In this document: one piece after another, positions 1 to 6,288 of the stretch
How the letters are laid out: every line of letters starts with the position of its first letter
Position numbering within the stretch: the stretch's first letter is position 1
Assembly: GCA_900554855.1 (NCBI GenBank)
Contig: USIZ01000067.1
Span: 1 to 6,980, forward strand
Source: an uncultured Eubacteriales bacterium
Lineage (GTDB): Bacteria > Bacillota > Clostridia > Oscillospirales > Oscillospiraceae
Reading direction: 5' to 3'
Length of the DNA stretch: 6,980 nt
Translations under genes and position numbers: made by a program
The notes under the pieces: model-generated
Seen by the model: the letters and a program-made list of their open reading frames with translations, nothing else
The model's database searches: none
What the model was told of the DNA's origin: nothing

Positions 1-386
1 GGCTGACGCCGGCCCAGCGCCACGCGGAGTGGAAGCGCCTGCTGGGAATCTATATGCCGTGGCAGAAGTTGGACGGCGAGATCCCGTTCTATTCCGAGGG
101 CGAGGGCTGGCAGCGCCAGCACCACATCTACTCCAGCCCCTTCTACTACATCGACTACTGCCTTGCTCAGACCGTCTCCCTCCAGATCTGGGCTCTGCTC
201 CAGAAGGATCAGAAGGACGCCTGGGCGCACTATATGGCCTACGCCCGGCAGGGCGGCAGCCGCACCTTCACCGAGCTGCTGAAAAACGCCGGTCTGGAGA
301 GCCCCTTCGACGAGAAGTGCCTGCGCGGCGTCTGCGAGACTGCCAGCAAGTGGCTGGCCGGTGTCGACATGACGGGGATCGAGTGA
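1..386 (+). CDS. M3-family oligoendopeptidase, C-terminal part (5' end outside window)
   Basis: This is the end of a zinc metallopeptidase that cleaves short peptides, most likely in the cytoplasm. The first full codon is at 3 and the frame is open to TGA at 384-386, giving about 127 residues. The segment WQRQHHIYSSPFYYIDY followed by LAQTVSLQIW matches the conserved C-terminal part of M3 oligoendopeptidases of the clostridial type related to PepF. In that family the His and Tyr residues of this loop line the active site and bind substrate. The zinc-binding HExxH motif lies upstream of the window and cannot be checked. The gene runs almost directly into the membrane protein at 388, so the two are probably cotranscribed. 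I see no signal for secretion in the visible part. Family assignment is firm; the exact subfamily and substrate are not. Confidence 0.88.
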   Translation, partial: LTPAQRHAEWKRLLGIYMPWQKLDGEIPFYSEGEGWQRQHHIYSSPFYYIDYCLAQTVSLQIWALLQKDQKDAWAHYMAYARQGGSRTFTELLKNAGLESPFDEKCLRGVCETASKWLAGVDMTGIE

Positions 387-387
387 T

Positions 388-915
388 ATGGCCGACGGGA
401 AGAAAAAGCGTCGGGGCCGCCGGGCTTATCTGGAGGATTTTCATCAGAACGTAGCCGGGGAGTATATTTACACCGGTCAGACCCACGCGTGGAAGGCCCC
501 GCGGGGAAAAACGCTTCTGAAGCTCTGGCTGTGCGCCATCGCCGCCATTGGTGCGGCGGTGGCCGCCGGATGCGTTCCGAACACCGGCATGGAGCGCCGG
601 GTCTGGGCGCTCATCCCCTATGTGCTCATGCTCATCTCCTCCGGCGTGCAGGGATGGCTTTTGTACAAGCTGACCGATGGGGGCGACCCGGTGCGGGACT
701 ATGTCTGGAAAGCCAGCGTCCCCCGTCTGCCGGCAGTGGGAATTGTGACGTGTATTCTTGCATTCGCGTCGATTATGACGGAAATTGCAAATATTTTTGC
801 ACCAAACTTTGCGGGGACGCTGCCGTTTGCGCTTGGATTGATCGCCCTTGATGTACTGGCCGGAGCGACTTCTGTTGTTCTCAGCCGGACGGTCAAAGGG
901 CTGGAATGGGCGTAA
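388..915 (+). CDS. Hypothetical four-helix integral membrane protein
   Basis: I do not recognise this 175-residue protein. The N-terminus is very basic (KKKRRGRR at about residues 5-12) and is followed by a soluble stretch containing YLEDFHQN and GEYIYTGQ. Four hydrophobic segments follow, at about 43-62, 72-93, 114-136 and 144-166. The positive N-terminus and the even number of helices suggest both ends are in the cytoplasm. The ATG lies one base after the stop of the peptidase gene. Only a weak purine run (GGGGA, 373-377) sits upstream, so translation is probably coupled to the peptidase gene. The last third of the gene is richer in A/T than the first part. No catalytic motif is visible. 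Function is unknown; membership in the peptidase operon is inferred from spacing. Confidence 0.8.
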   Translation: MADGKKKRRGRRAYLEDFHQNVAGEYIYTGQTHAWKAPRGKTLLKLWLCAIAAIGAAVAAGCVPNTGMERRVWALIPYVLMLISSGVQGWLLYKLTDGGDPVRDYVWKASVPRLPAVGIVTCILAFASIMTEIANIFAPNFAGTLPFALGLIALDVLAGATSVVLSRTVKGLEWA

Positions 916-961
916 AAATCGTCATATTCCACAAAGATATGGAAAAAATCCGGGGTATGAA

Positions 962-991
962 TTGACAAGACACCTCCAAATGGAATATAAT
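962..991 (+). promoter_or_regulatory. Sigma-A type promoter for the transporter operon
   Basis: A perfect -35 box TTGACA (962-967) and a perfect -10 box TATAAT (986-991) are separated by 18 bp. The region is A/T-rich against a G/C-rich background, as expected for a promoter. Transcription would start near 998, giving a leader of about 150 nt before the binding-protein start at 1151. It lies 46 bp after the upstream membrane-protein gene. No terminator with a U-run is visible between that gene and the promoter, so readthrough from upstream may also contribute. Confidence 0.85.
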
Positions 992-1006
992 CAAATAGAA
1001 TTTGGA
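975..1006. repeat. Inverted repeat flanking the -10 box, candidate operator
   Basis: TCCAAAT (975-981) and its exact reverse complement ATTTGGA (1000-1006) are separated by 18 bp. The centre of symmetry falls inside the -10 box and the right arm overlaps the start of the transcript. This is where a repressor would block RNA polymerase. The arms are 7 bp and A/T-rich, so chance occurrence is possible. Confidence 0.4.
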
Positions 1007-1051
1007 ATCGCTGTCCCTGAGGCTGGCCGTATTGGCGGTGATGGACAGAGG

Positions 1052-1071
1052 CAGAAGGGGTACCCCTTCTG
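1052..1071. repeat. Perfect 20-bp palindrome in the leader of the transporter operon
   Basis: The half-site CAGAAGGGGT (1052-1061) is followed with no spacer by its exact reverse complement (1062-1071). As DNA it is a 20-bp dyad suited to a dimeric regulator, about 55-74 bases after the predicted transcript start. As RNA it would fold into an 8-bp stem with a four-base loop. No U-run follows, so it is not a standard intrinsic terminator. An upstream 6-bp pairing, CTGTCC (1011-1016) with GGACAG (1043-1048), may form a further leader stem. Confidence 0.7.
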
Positions 1072-1099
1072 TGCAGCATATGAAGGATTATATGCTGCA
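1072..1099 (+). promoter_or_regulatory. Leader stem-loop directly abutting the palindrome
   Basis: TGCAGCATAT (1072-1081) pairs perfectly with ATATGCTGCA (1090-1099), leaving an 8-base loop (1082-1089). It starts at the base after the palindrome, so the leader RNA could carry two stacked hairpins. It ends 36 bases before the ribosome binding site and has no U-run after it. A structural role in mRNA stability or translation, or a second protein-binding dyad, are the plausible readings. Confidence 0.6.
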
Positions 1100-1135
1100 A
1101 TACTGCTCGACGCGGCCCGATTCTGAACTATTTCG

Positions 1136-1141
1136 AGGAGG
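1136..1141 (+). promoter_or_regulatory. Ribosome binding site that decides the binding-protein start
   Basis: AGGAGG is a perfect Shine-Dalgarno match. Two in-frame ATGs follow. The one at 1145 leaves only 3 bases of spacing, while the one at 1151 leaves 9 bases, which is workable. The ATG at 1151 also gives a classical signal peptide beginning MKHAKK. A weak pairing of CTCGA (1106-1110) with TCGAG (1133-1137) would partly overlap this site. Confidence 0.8.
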
Positions 1142-1150
1142 AAAATGCAA

Positions 1151-3433
1151 ATGAAACACGCCAAGAAATTGCTGGCTCTGCTTCTGGCTCTGGCCATGGT
1201 TCTCGCCCTGGCTGCCTGCGGCGGCTCCGGCACGCCTGCTGCTTCCGGCTCCGGCGCTGCTTCCGGCAGTGCCGACAACGGCGGCAGCGAGCACGCTGCC
1301 AACACTCTGGTGGCGGCTGCGACCGGCTTTGGATCGAAGTTCTCTCCCTTCTTTGCCGCCAGCGCCGACGACCAGGACGTGGTCGACCTGACCCAGCTGG
1401 GTCTGCTGGTCTCCGACCGCGAGGGTTCCCCCGTGCTGAAGAGCATCGAGGGTGAGACCCGCACCTTCAACGGTACCGACTACACCTACAAGGGAATCTC
1501 CGACATCGACATCGTCCACAATGACGACGGCACCGTTGATTACAACGTGACCATCCGCGATGATCTGAAGTTCTCCGACGGTGAGCCTGTCACCATCGAC
1601 GACGCCATCTTCTCCATGTACGTCTTCAACGATCCCACCTATGATGGCTCCGTCACCATGTACTCCTGCCCCATCGTCGGCCTGGAGGAGTATCGTCAGA
1701 ACAACACCACTCTGAGCGCCCTGCTGGCCTCTCTGGGTGAGGACAACACGGACTTCTCCCTCGTGACCGAGGAGCAGCAGACCGCCTTCTGGAAGGCTGT
1801 GAACGAGGGCCTTGTCGCGTTCGCTCAGGAGATCGTTGACTATGTCAAGCAGGCTACCGAGAGCCCTGATCTGAGCGTGGCCGATGCCGCTTCTCAGTGG
1901 GGCTTCGATCTGGACGCCAGCGCCACCATCAAGGACTTTGCCATGGCCATCGGCGCTCAGTATGACTGGAACTTCTCCGCCATGGAGGCCGAGACTGCCG
2001 GTTCTGCTCTGGCCGACCTGATCCCCGAGGACGTCTACAACTACTCCACCACCAACGTGGCCACCGGCGAGTCCGCCCCCAACATCGCGGGCATCGTCCG
2101 CACCGGCGATTACAGCATGACTGTGACCACCAGCAAGTTTGACGCCACCTTCATCTATCAGCTGGGCATTCCCGTCGCCCCTCTGCACTACTATGGCGAC
2201 ACCGCTCAGTATGACTATGACAACAACTCCTTCGGCTTCCCCAAGGGCGACCTGTCCATCGTGCGTGAGAAGACCACCACTCCTCTGGGCGCCGGTGCGT
2301 ACACCTTCGCCAACTATGCCGACGGCACCGTCTATCTGGATGCCAACCCCAACTACTTCGATGGTGAGCCCAAGACCGCTCACATCAACCTGAAGGAGAC
2401 TCAGGAGGCCGATATGCTGACCGGCGTTCAGTCCGGCACTCTGGATATCGCCAACCCCTCCTACTCCAAGCAGGTCGCTCAGCAGATCGCTGAGTACAAC
2501 GGCACCGACGAGCTGGCCGGCCCCGTCATGACCACTGAGCTGGTCGACTACCGCGGCTATGGCTACATCGGCATCGCCGCCGACAACGTCAAGGTCGGCA
2601 ACGATCCCGCCTCCGAGCAGTCCAAGGATCTGCGCAAGGCCATCGCCACCGTCCTCGCCGCCTACCGCGATGAGGGCATCGACTCCTACTACGGTGAGAC
2701 TGCCGATGTCATCAACTATCCCATCTCCAACACCTCCTGGGCTGCCCCCCGCGTGACCGACTCCGGTTACAAGGTGGCTTACTCCGTGGACGTGAACGGC
2801 AACGACATCTACACCAGCGGCATGACCACTGAGGAGAAGTACGACGCCGCTCTGCAGGCCGCACTGGGTTACTTTGAGGCCGCCGGCTACACCGTCACCG
2901 ACGGCAAGCTGACTGCCGCTCCCGAGGGCGCCAAGCTGGAGTACATGGTCAACATCGGCGGCGGCGGTCAGGGCGACCACCCCACCTTCCTGATCCTGAA
3001 GAACGCTGCCGACGCCTTCGCCAAGATCGGCTTCACCCTGACCGTGAACGATCTGGCCAACGCTTCCGAGCTGTACGCTTCCTATCAGTCCGGTGTGGCT
3101 GAGATGTGGTGCGCCGCCTGGCAGGCTACCGCTGATCCCGATATGTATCAGCTCTACCACAGCCAGGGTTCCACCAACTACTATCAGATCAACGATTCCG
3201 ATCTGGATGAGTACATCATGACCGCCCGTGAGTCCGACGATCAGAGCTATCGTAAGGGCCTGTACAAGGCTGCCATGGAGATCATCATGGACTGGGGCGT
3301 TGAGCTGCCCGTCTATCAGCGCAGCGAGGCCTATGTGGTCTCCTCCGAGCGCGTGGACATCAGCTCCCTGCCTTCCGACATGACTCCTTACTGGGGCTGG
3401 AAGAGCGAGGCCCAGAACATCGTGATGAAGTAA
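1151..3433 (+). CDS. Peptide-type ABC transporter substrate-binding lipoprotein (SBP family 5)
   Basis: This 760-residue protein captures the ligand outside the cell and delivers it to the permeases encoded downstream. Residues 1-22 form a lipoprotein signal peptide with the lipobox LAAC, so Cys23 would be lipidated and anchor the protein to the outer face of the membrane. A Gly/Ser/Ala-rich linker follows (24-50). Family-5 hallmarks are IRDDLKFSDGEPVTIDDAIF (about 135-154), PLGAGAYTF (378-386) and NPNYFDGEPK (399-408). Usual family members are about 500-600 residues. The excess is mainly an insertion at about 184-310, between the GLEEY segment and GIVRTGDYSMTV. The family binds peptides, nickel and other ligands, so the substrate is not fixed by sequence; peptides are the default inference. 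The gene uses no TTA, CTA or TCA codons, which suggests strong expression. It has its own promoter and structured leader. Starting at 1145 instead would add two residues. Confidence 0.93.
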   Translation: MKHAKKLLALLLALAMVLALAACGGSGTPAASGSGAASGSADNGGSEHAANTLVAAATGFGSKFSPFFAASADDQDVVDLTQLGLLVSDREGSPVLKSIEGETRTFNGTDYTYKGISDIDIVHNDDGTVDYNVTIRDDLKFSDGEPVTIDDAIFSMYVFNDPTYDGSVTMYSCPIVGLEEYRQNNTTLSALLASLGEDNTDFSLVTEEQQTAFWKAVNEGLVAFAQEIVDYVKQATESPDLSVADAASQWGFDLDASATIKDFAMAIGAQYDWNFSAMEAETAGSALADLIPEDVYNYSTTNVATGESAPNIAGIVRTGDYSMTVTTSKFDATFIYQLGIPVAPLHYYGDTAQYDYDNNSFGFPKGDLSIVREKTTTPLGAGAYTFANYADGTVYLDANPNYFDGEPKTAHINLKETQEADMLTGVQSGTLDIANPSYSKQVAQQIAEYNGTDELAGPVMTTELVDYRGYGYIGIAADNVKVGNDPASEQSKDLRKAIATVLAAYRDEGIDSYYGETADVINYPISNTSWAAPRVTDSGYKVAYSVDVNGNDIYTSGMTTEEKYDAALQAALGYFEAAGYTVTDGKLTAAPEGAKLEYMVNIGGGGQGDHPTFLILKNAADAFAKIGFTLTVNDLANASELYASYQSGVAEMWCAAWQATADPDMYQLYHSQGSTNYYQINDSDLDEYIMTARESDDQSYRKGLYKAAMEIIMDWGVELPVYQRSEAYVVSSERVDISSLPSDMTPYWGWKSEAQNIVMK

Positions 3434-3497
3434 TTCATTCCGATCCACTGCGCTGATCTCATTTGGTTTCAGGCAGGCATGACCTGCTGACGCCGAC

Positions 3498-3526
3498 CCG
3501 CGTCCCCCGCTTCGGCGGGGGCGCGG
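3498..3526 (+). promoter_or_regulatory. Very stable G/C hairpin with UUCG tetraloop after the binding-protein gene
   Basis: CCCCCGC (3504-3510) pairs with GCGGGGG (3515-3521) around a C(UUCG)G tetraloop, one of the most stable RNA loops known. After one bulged U (3503) the stem continues with CCGCG (3498-3502) and CGCGG (3522-3526), giving 12 pairs. No U-run follows, so it is not a standard terminator. Sitting 64 bases past the stop codon, it could protect the 3' end of a processed binding-protein mRNA. Confidence 0.65.
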
Positions 3527-3536
3527 ATGCGGGGCG

Positions 3537-3567
3537 ACCGCATGGCTGATCTGTCCGGCCATGCGGT
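3537..3567 (+). promoter_or_regulatory. Second intergenic hairpin
   Basis: ACCGCATGGC (3537-3546) pairs perfectly with GCCATGCGGT (3558-3567), leaving an 11-base loop in which two further pairs may form. It follows the UUCG hairpin by 10 bases and lacks a U-run. It is part of the hairpin series between the binding protein and the first permease. Confidence 0.6.
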
Positions 3568-3583
3568 GTGCCGCTTTCTGCAG

Positions 3584-3623
3584 GCGCAAGGAGCCGCTCC
3601 CATGATGGAACGGCTCCTTGTGC
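3584..3623 (+). promoter_or_regulatory. Third intergenic hairpin, longest stem of the series
   Basis: GCGCAAGGAGCCG (3584-3596) pairs with CGGCTCCTTGTGC (3611-3623), 13 pairs including one G-U. Inside, TCC (3598-3600) pairs with GGA (3607-3609) and leaves a 6-base top loop. The bases after it (TTACAGGG) contain only two U residues, so termination would be weak at best. The strand CTCCC (3597-3601) is complementary to GGGAG (3702-3706) in the ribosome binding site of the next gene, a possible alternative pairing. Confidence 0.6.
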
Positions 3624-3630
3624 TTACAGG

Positions 3631-3687
3631 GCGGACGCCTTGTAAGTTTACAGTCCGCACGCCCGGCTGTTCGCCTCGCCGGTGCGG
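3631..3687 (+). promoter_or_regulatory. Competing hairpins just upstream of the first permease gene
   Basis: GCGGAC (3631-3636) can pair with GTCCGC (3653-3658). However, CCGCAC (3655-3660), which shares four of those bases, can instead pair with GTGCGG (3682-3687), with CGGC (3664-3667) and GCCG (3678-3681) stacked inside. The two folds exclude each other, as in attenuator-like switches. The downstream fold ends 13 bases before the ribosome binding site at 3701-3707. No U-run is present. The pairing is seen; a switching role is inference. Confidence 0.45.
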
Positions 3688-3713
3688 AGCAGAGAAAAAA
3701 GGGGAGGACCCGA

Positions 3714-4700
3714 ATGCGAAAATTCATTATCAAGCGAATCATTATGTCCGTCTTCATTCTATTCTTTGTCGCCTTCATTATCTATGCGCTGCTGCGCTGT
3801 CTCCCGTCCTCCTATGTGGAGAACATGGCACAGCAGCTGTCCATGGCACCGGGCGCAAAGTCCTATGAAGAGTGGATCGCGCAGCTCAATGCCCAGTATG
3901 GTCTGGACAAGAACATTGTGCTGGGCTTCTTTACCTGGCTGGGCGACGCCGTGCGCGGCAACTTCGGCGACAGCTGGAAGTACACCGTGCCCGTGCTCCA
4001 GAAGTTCAACGACGTGATCTGGGTCTCCTTTATCATGGGTGCCATCTCCCTGGTGCTGGAGCTCATCATCGCCATCCCTCTGGGCGTCATTGCCGCCACG
4101 AAGCAGTATTCCCGCGCGGACTACGCCATCACCGCCGGTGCGCTGGTGGGTATCTCGCTGCCCACCTTCTTCTTCGCCACCCTGCTGAAGCTGCTGTTCT
4201 CCGTGAAGCTGGGCTGGTTCGATCTCTACGGCCTGGTAGGCCGCGACTATGCGCAGCTCTCCGCCGCGGGCCAGTTCCTGGATAAGGCCCACCATCTGGT
4301 GCTGCCCATCGTCACGCTGGTCATCGTCTCCGTCGGCTCGCTGATGCGCTACACCCGCACCAATATGCTGGAGGTGCTGAACTCCGACTATATCCGCACC
4401 GCCCGGGCCAAGGGCCTGAGCGAGCGCAAGGTCATCTATCACCATGCCTTCCGCAACACCCTGATCCCGCTGGTCACCATCGTGGGCGGCTCCCTGCCCG
4501 GCCTGTTCTCCGGCGCGCTGATCACAGAGACCCTGTATATGATCCCCGGCATCGGCTATACGTCCTATCAGGCCATGGTCGCCGGTGACATTCCGTTTTC
4601 CATGTTCTATATGACGTTCCTGGCCATCCTGACGTTGGCCGGCAACCTGATCTCGGACATCCTCTACGCTGTGGTGGATCCCCGGGTCCGCGTCGCGTAA
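3714..4700 (+). CDS. ABC transporter permease, OppB/DppB type
   Basis: This 328-residue inner-membrane protein forms half of the import channel. Length and features fit the OppB/DppB family: an N-terminal helix (about 9-29), an external region with YGLDKNIVLGFFTWL and GNFGDSW (82-88), then helices at about 101-127, 138-161, 196-216, 252-275 and 295-321. The cytoplasmic EAA loop that docks on the ATPase is at about 226-254 (YIRTARAKGLSERKVIYHHA). The C-terminus ends DPRVRVA, typical of the family. The frame is open upstream to an ATG at 3618, but 3714 is chosen. GGGGAGG (3701-3707) lies 6 bases before it, and the protein then begins MRKFIIKRI, where the family begins. The OppC-type gene follows after 18 bases. 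Whether the complex belongs to the Opp, Dpp or App branch cannot be told from sequence, so no symbol is given. Confidence 0.95.
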   Translation: MRKFIIKRIIMSVFILFFVAFIIYALLRCLPSSYVENMAQQLSMAPGAKSYEEWIAQLNAQYGLDKNIVLGFFTWLGDAVRGNFGDSWKYTVPVLQKFNDVIWVSFIMGAISLVLELIIAIPLGVIAATKQYSRADYAITAGALVGISLPTFFFATLLKLLFSVKLGWFDLYGLVGRDYAQLSAAGQFLDKAHHLVLPIVTLVIVSVGSLMRYTRTNMLEVLNSDYIRTARAKGLSERKVIYHHAFRNTLIPLVTIVGGSLPGLFSGALITETLYMIPGIGYTSYQAMVAGDIPFSMFYMTFLAILTLAGNLISDILYAVVDPRVRVA

Positions 4701-4718
4701 GAGAGGAGGAGTACTGCA

Positions 4719-6272
4719 ATGAGCGATATGAAAGACGAGAAGAAGCCTCAGCAGGAGGAACATTACTCTCTGAACGATGACCGCCGCGTCAAGGTGCTCT
4801 CTCCGGGCGCGCTGGTGGCAAAGCGGTTCTTCCGCAACCGGTTGGCCGTGCTGGGCATGATCATGCTGCTGGTCATGTTTGTGTTCTCCTTTGTGGGCGG
4901 ACTGGTCAGCCCCTATGGACAGGACGAGCAGTTCTACACCTACGAGGATCAGAACAAGGAGTACGCCGGCGTGGTGCGGAACAACGATTTCCGCTACGAC
5001 AGCGCCGAGGGACAGGACTTCACCTCCATCCTTCAGGCCCAGTTCATGCTGGCCTATGGCAAGATGACTCCGGACGCCGAGACGGCGGACTTTGAGTACA
5101 AGGATACTCAGTACACCATCACCCGTGAGGGCGAGGATTTCTACTCCATTTCCTCCAAGGGCACGCTGCTGGCCATCGCCTATAAGGACATCGTCAACAG
5201 CGACGAGGCCGACCCCGGCTTCGCCGTCAAGTATGCCGCCCTGAAGGCCTATACCAATAAGGAGACCGCCTTCACCGCCGACGGCACCGATTACACCCTC
5301 GACAAGGACGGTACCATTCGGACCGGCGGCAAGGATGTGGGCTATATCAGCCGCTTCGTCGTCTCCCCGGTGGAGAACGGTATCAGCCTGAGCCGTCAGT
5401 TCAAGGAAGAGCTGGACGCCGCCATTGAGGACGACGCCTCCGAGTTCAAATTCACGGAGGCCGACGGCACCGAAAAGAACTATGAGATCACCTACAACGC
5501 CGCCACCCAGACCTGGTCGATCATGCAGGCCACTGCCACCTATGTCTACGATCAGTATGCCGCTCCGTCCAAGGCCCACTGGCTGGGCACCGATGTCAAC
5601 GGCATGGATATGCTGACCCGCCTGATGTACGGCGGCCGCGTCTCTCTGGTCATCGGCTTCATCGTCGTTCTGATCGAGGCTGGCATCGGCGTTGTGCTGG
5701 GCGGCGTCTCCGGCTACTGCGGCGGCTGGGTGGATAACCTCATCATGCGTATCGTCGATATTTTCTACTGCATCCCCTCCATGCCCGTTATCATTATTCT
5801 GGGCGCGGCCATGGATGCCATGCGGGTGGACCCGCAAATCCGAATGGTCTACCTGATGCTGATCCTCGGCTTCCTCGGTTGGCCCGGCATTGCCCGTCTG
5901 GTGCGCGGCCAGATCCTGTCCCTGCGTGAGCAGGAATTCATGACCGCTACCGAGGCCTGCGGCATCCGCGCGTCCCGCCGGATCTTCCGCCACCTGATCC
6001 CCAACGTCATTCCCCAGCTGATCGTCACCTGCACCATGAGCCTGGGTTCCACGATCATCATGGAGGCCACCCTGTCCTTCCTGGGTCTGGGTGTCAAGTT
6101 CCCCTTCGCCTCCTGGGGCAATATCATCAGCGATGTCAACGACGCTTTCGTCATGACCCACTACTGGTTCATCTGGATCCCCGCCGGTATCTGCCTGCTG
6201 ATCAGCGTGCTGGGCTTCAACTTTGTAGGCGACGGTCTCCGCGACGCCTTCGACCCGAAGATGAAACGGTAA
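4719..6272 (+). CDS. ABC transporter permease, OppC/DppC type, with large external insertion
   Basis: This 517-residue inner-membrane protein forms the other half of the channel; usual OppC/DppC proteins have about 300 residues. The N-terminal OppC domain (SPGALVAKRFFRNRLAVLG, 28-46) leads into helix 1 (about 42-64). The core resumes with the family motif HWLGTDVNGMDMLTRLMYGG (287-306), followed by helices at about 309-334, 345-365, 376-396, 434-456 and 484-505. The EAA loop is EFMTATEACGIRASRRIFRH (406-425). The usual GRD of the motif reads GMD here (Met296). Between helix 1 and the core, about 70-285 is an extra, soluble, external domain rich in Asp, Glu, Thr and Tyr. It holds three similar segments at about 123-154, 182-211 and 241-275. 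AGGAGG (4704-4709) lies 9 bases before the ATG. The first permease stops 18 bases upstream, so the genes share one transcript. Confidence 0.94.
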   Translation: MSDMKDEKKPQQEEHYSLNDDRRVKVLSPGALVAKRFFRNRLAVLGMIMLLVMFVFSFVGGLVSPYGQDEQFYTYEDQNKEYAGVVRNNDFRYDSAEGQDFTSILQAQFMLAYGKMTPDAETADFEYKDTQYTITREGEDFYSISSKGTLLAIAYKDIVNSDEADPGFAVKYAALKAYTNKETAFTADGTDYTLDKDGTIRTGGKDVGYISRFVVSPVENGISLSRQFKEELDAAIEDDASEFKFTEADGTEKNYEITYNAATQTWSIMQATATYVYDQYAAPSKAHWLGTDVNGMDMLTRLMYGGRVSLVIGFIVVLIEAGIGVVLGGVSGYCGGWVDNLIMRIVDIFYCIPSMPVIIILGAAMDAMRVDPQIRMVYLMLILGFLGWPGIARLVRGQILSLREQEFMTATEACGIRASRRIFRHLIPNVIPQLIVTCTMSLGSTIIMEATLSFLGLGVKFPFASWGNIISDVNDAFVMTHYWFIWIPAGICLLISVLGFNFVGDGLRDAFDPKMKR

Positions 6273-6288
6273 GGGAGGAACATCGACT

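Noticed and set aside
927..944. Terminator after the membrane-protein gene (TTCCA paired with TGGAA)
   Set aside because: The stem has only 5 pairs, and the following run is A rather than T on the transcribed strand.
848..1126. Plus-strand open frame of 92 codons across the promoter region
   Set aside because: It overlaps the end of the membrane-protein gene and runs through the promoter and leader palindromes. It shows no coding character.
3498..3623. Intrinsic terminator ending the binding-protein transcript
   Set aside because: The stems are strong but none is followed by a run of U residues, so a standard rho-independent terminator is not supported.
3469..3660. Small minus-strand open frame in the gap after the binding-protein gene
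   Set aside because: It is rich in Arg, Ala and Pro, has no clear ribosome binding site and overlaps several strong inverted repeats. It looks like chance in G/C-rich DNA.
3618..3713. Longer start for the OppB-type permease at 3618
   Set aside because: The extra 32 residues have no family counterpart and fall in the hairpin region. The ATG at 3714 has a strong ribosome binding site at proper spacing.
1088..3778. Minus-strand open frame of 896 codons opposite the binding-protein gene
   Set aside because: It is in exact codon register with the sense gene, so its lack of stops only reflects that the sense gene avoids TTA, CTA and TCA codons. Its product is a low-complexity run of Gly, Val, His and Asp with no recognisable domain.
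3759..6161. Minus-strand open frame of 800 codons opposite the two permease genes
   Set aside because: It has the same cause: it is in register with both permease genes. Its product is rich in Gly, Asp, His and Gln, crosses two real genes and has no family features.
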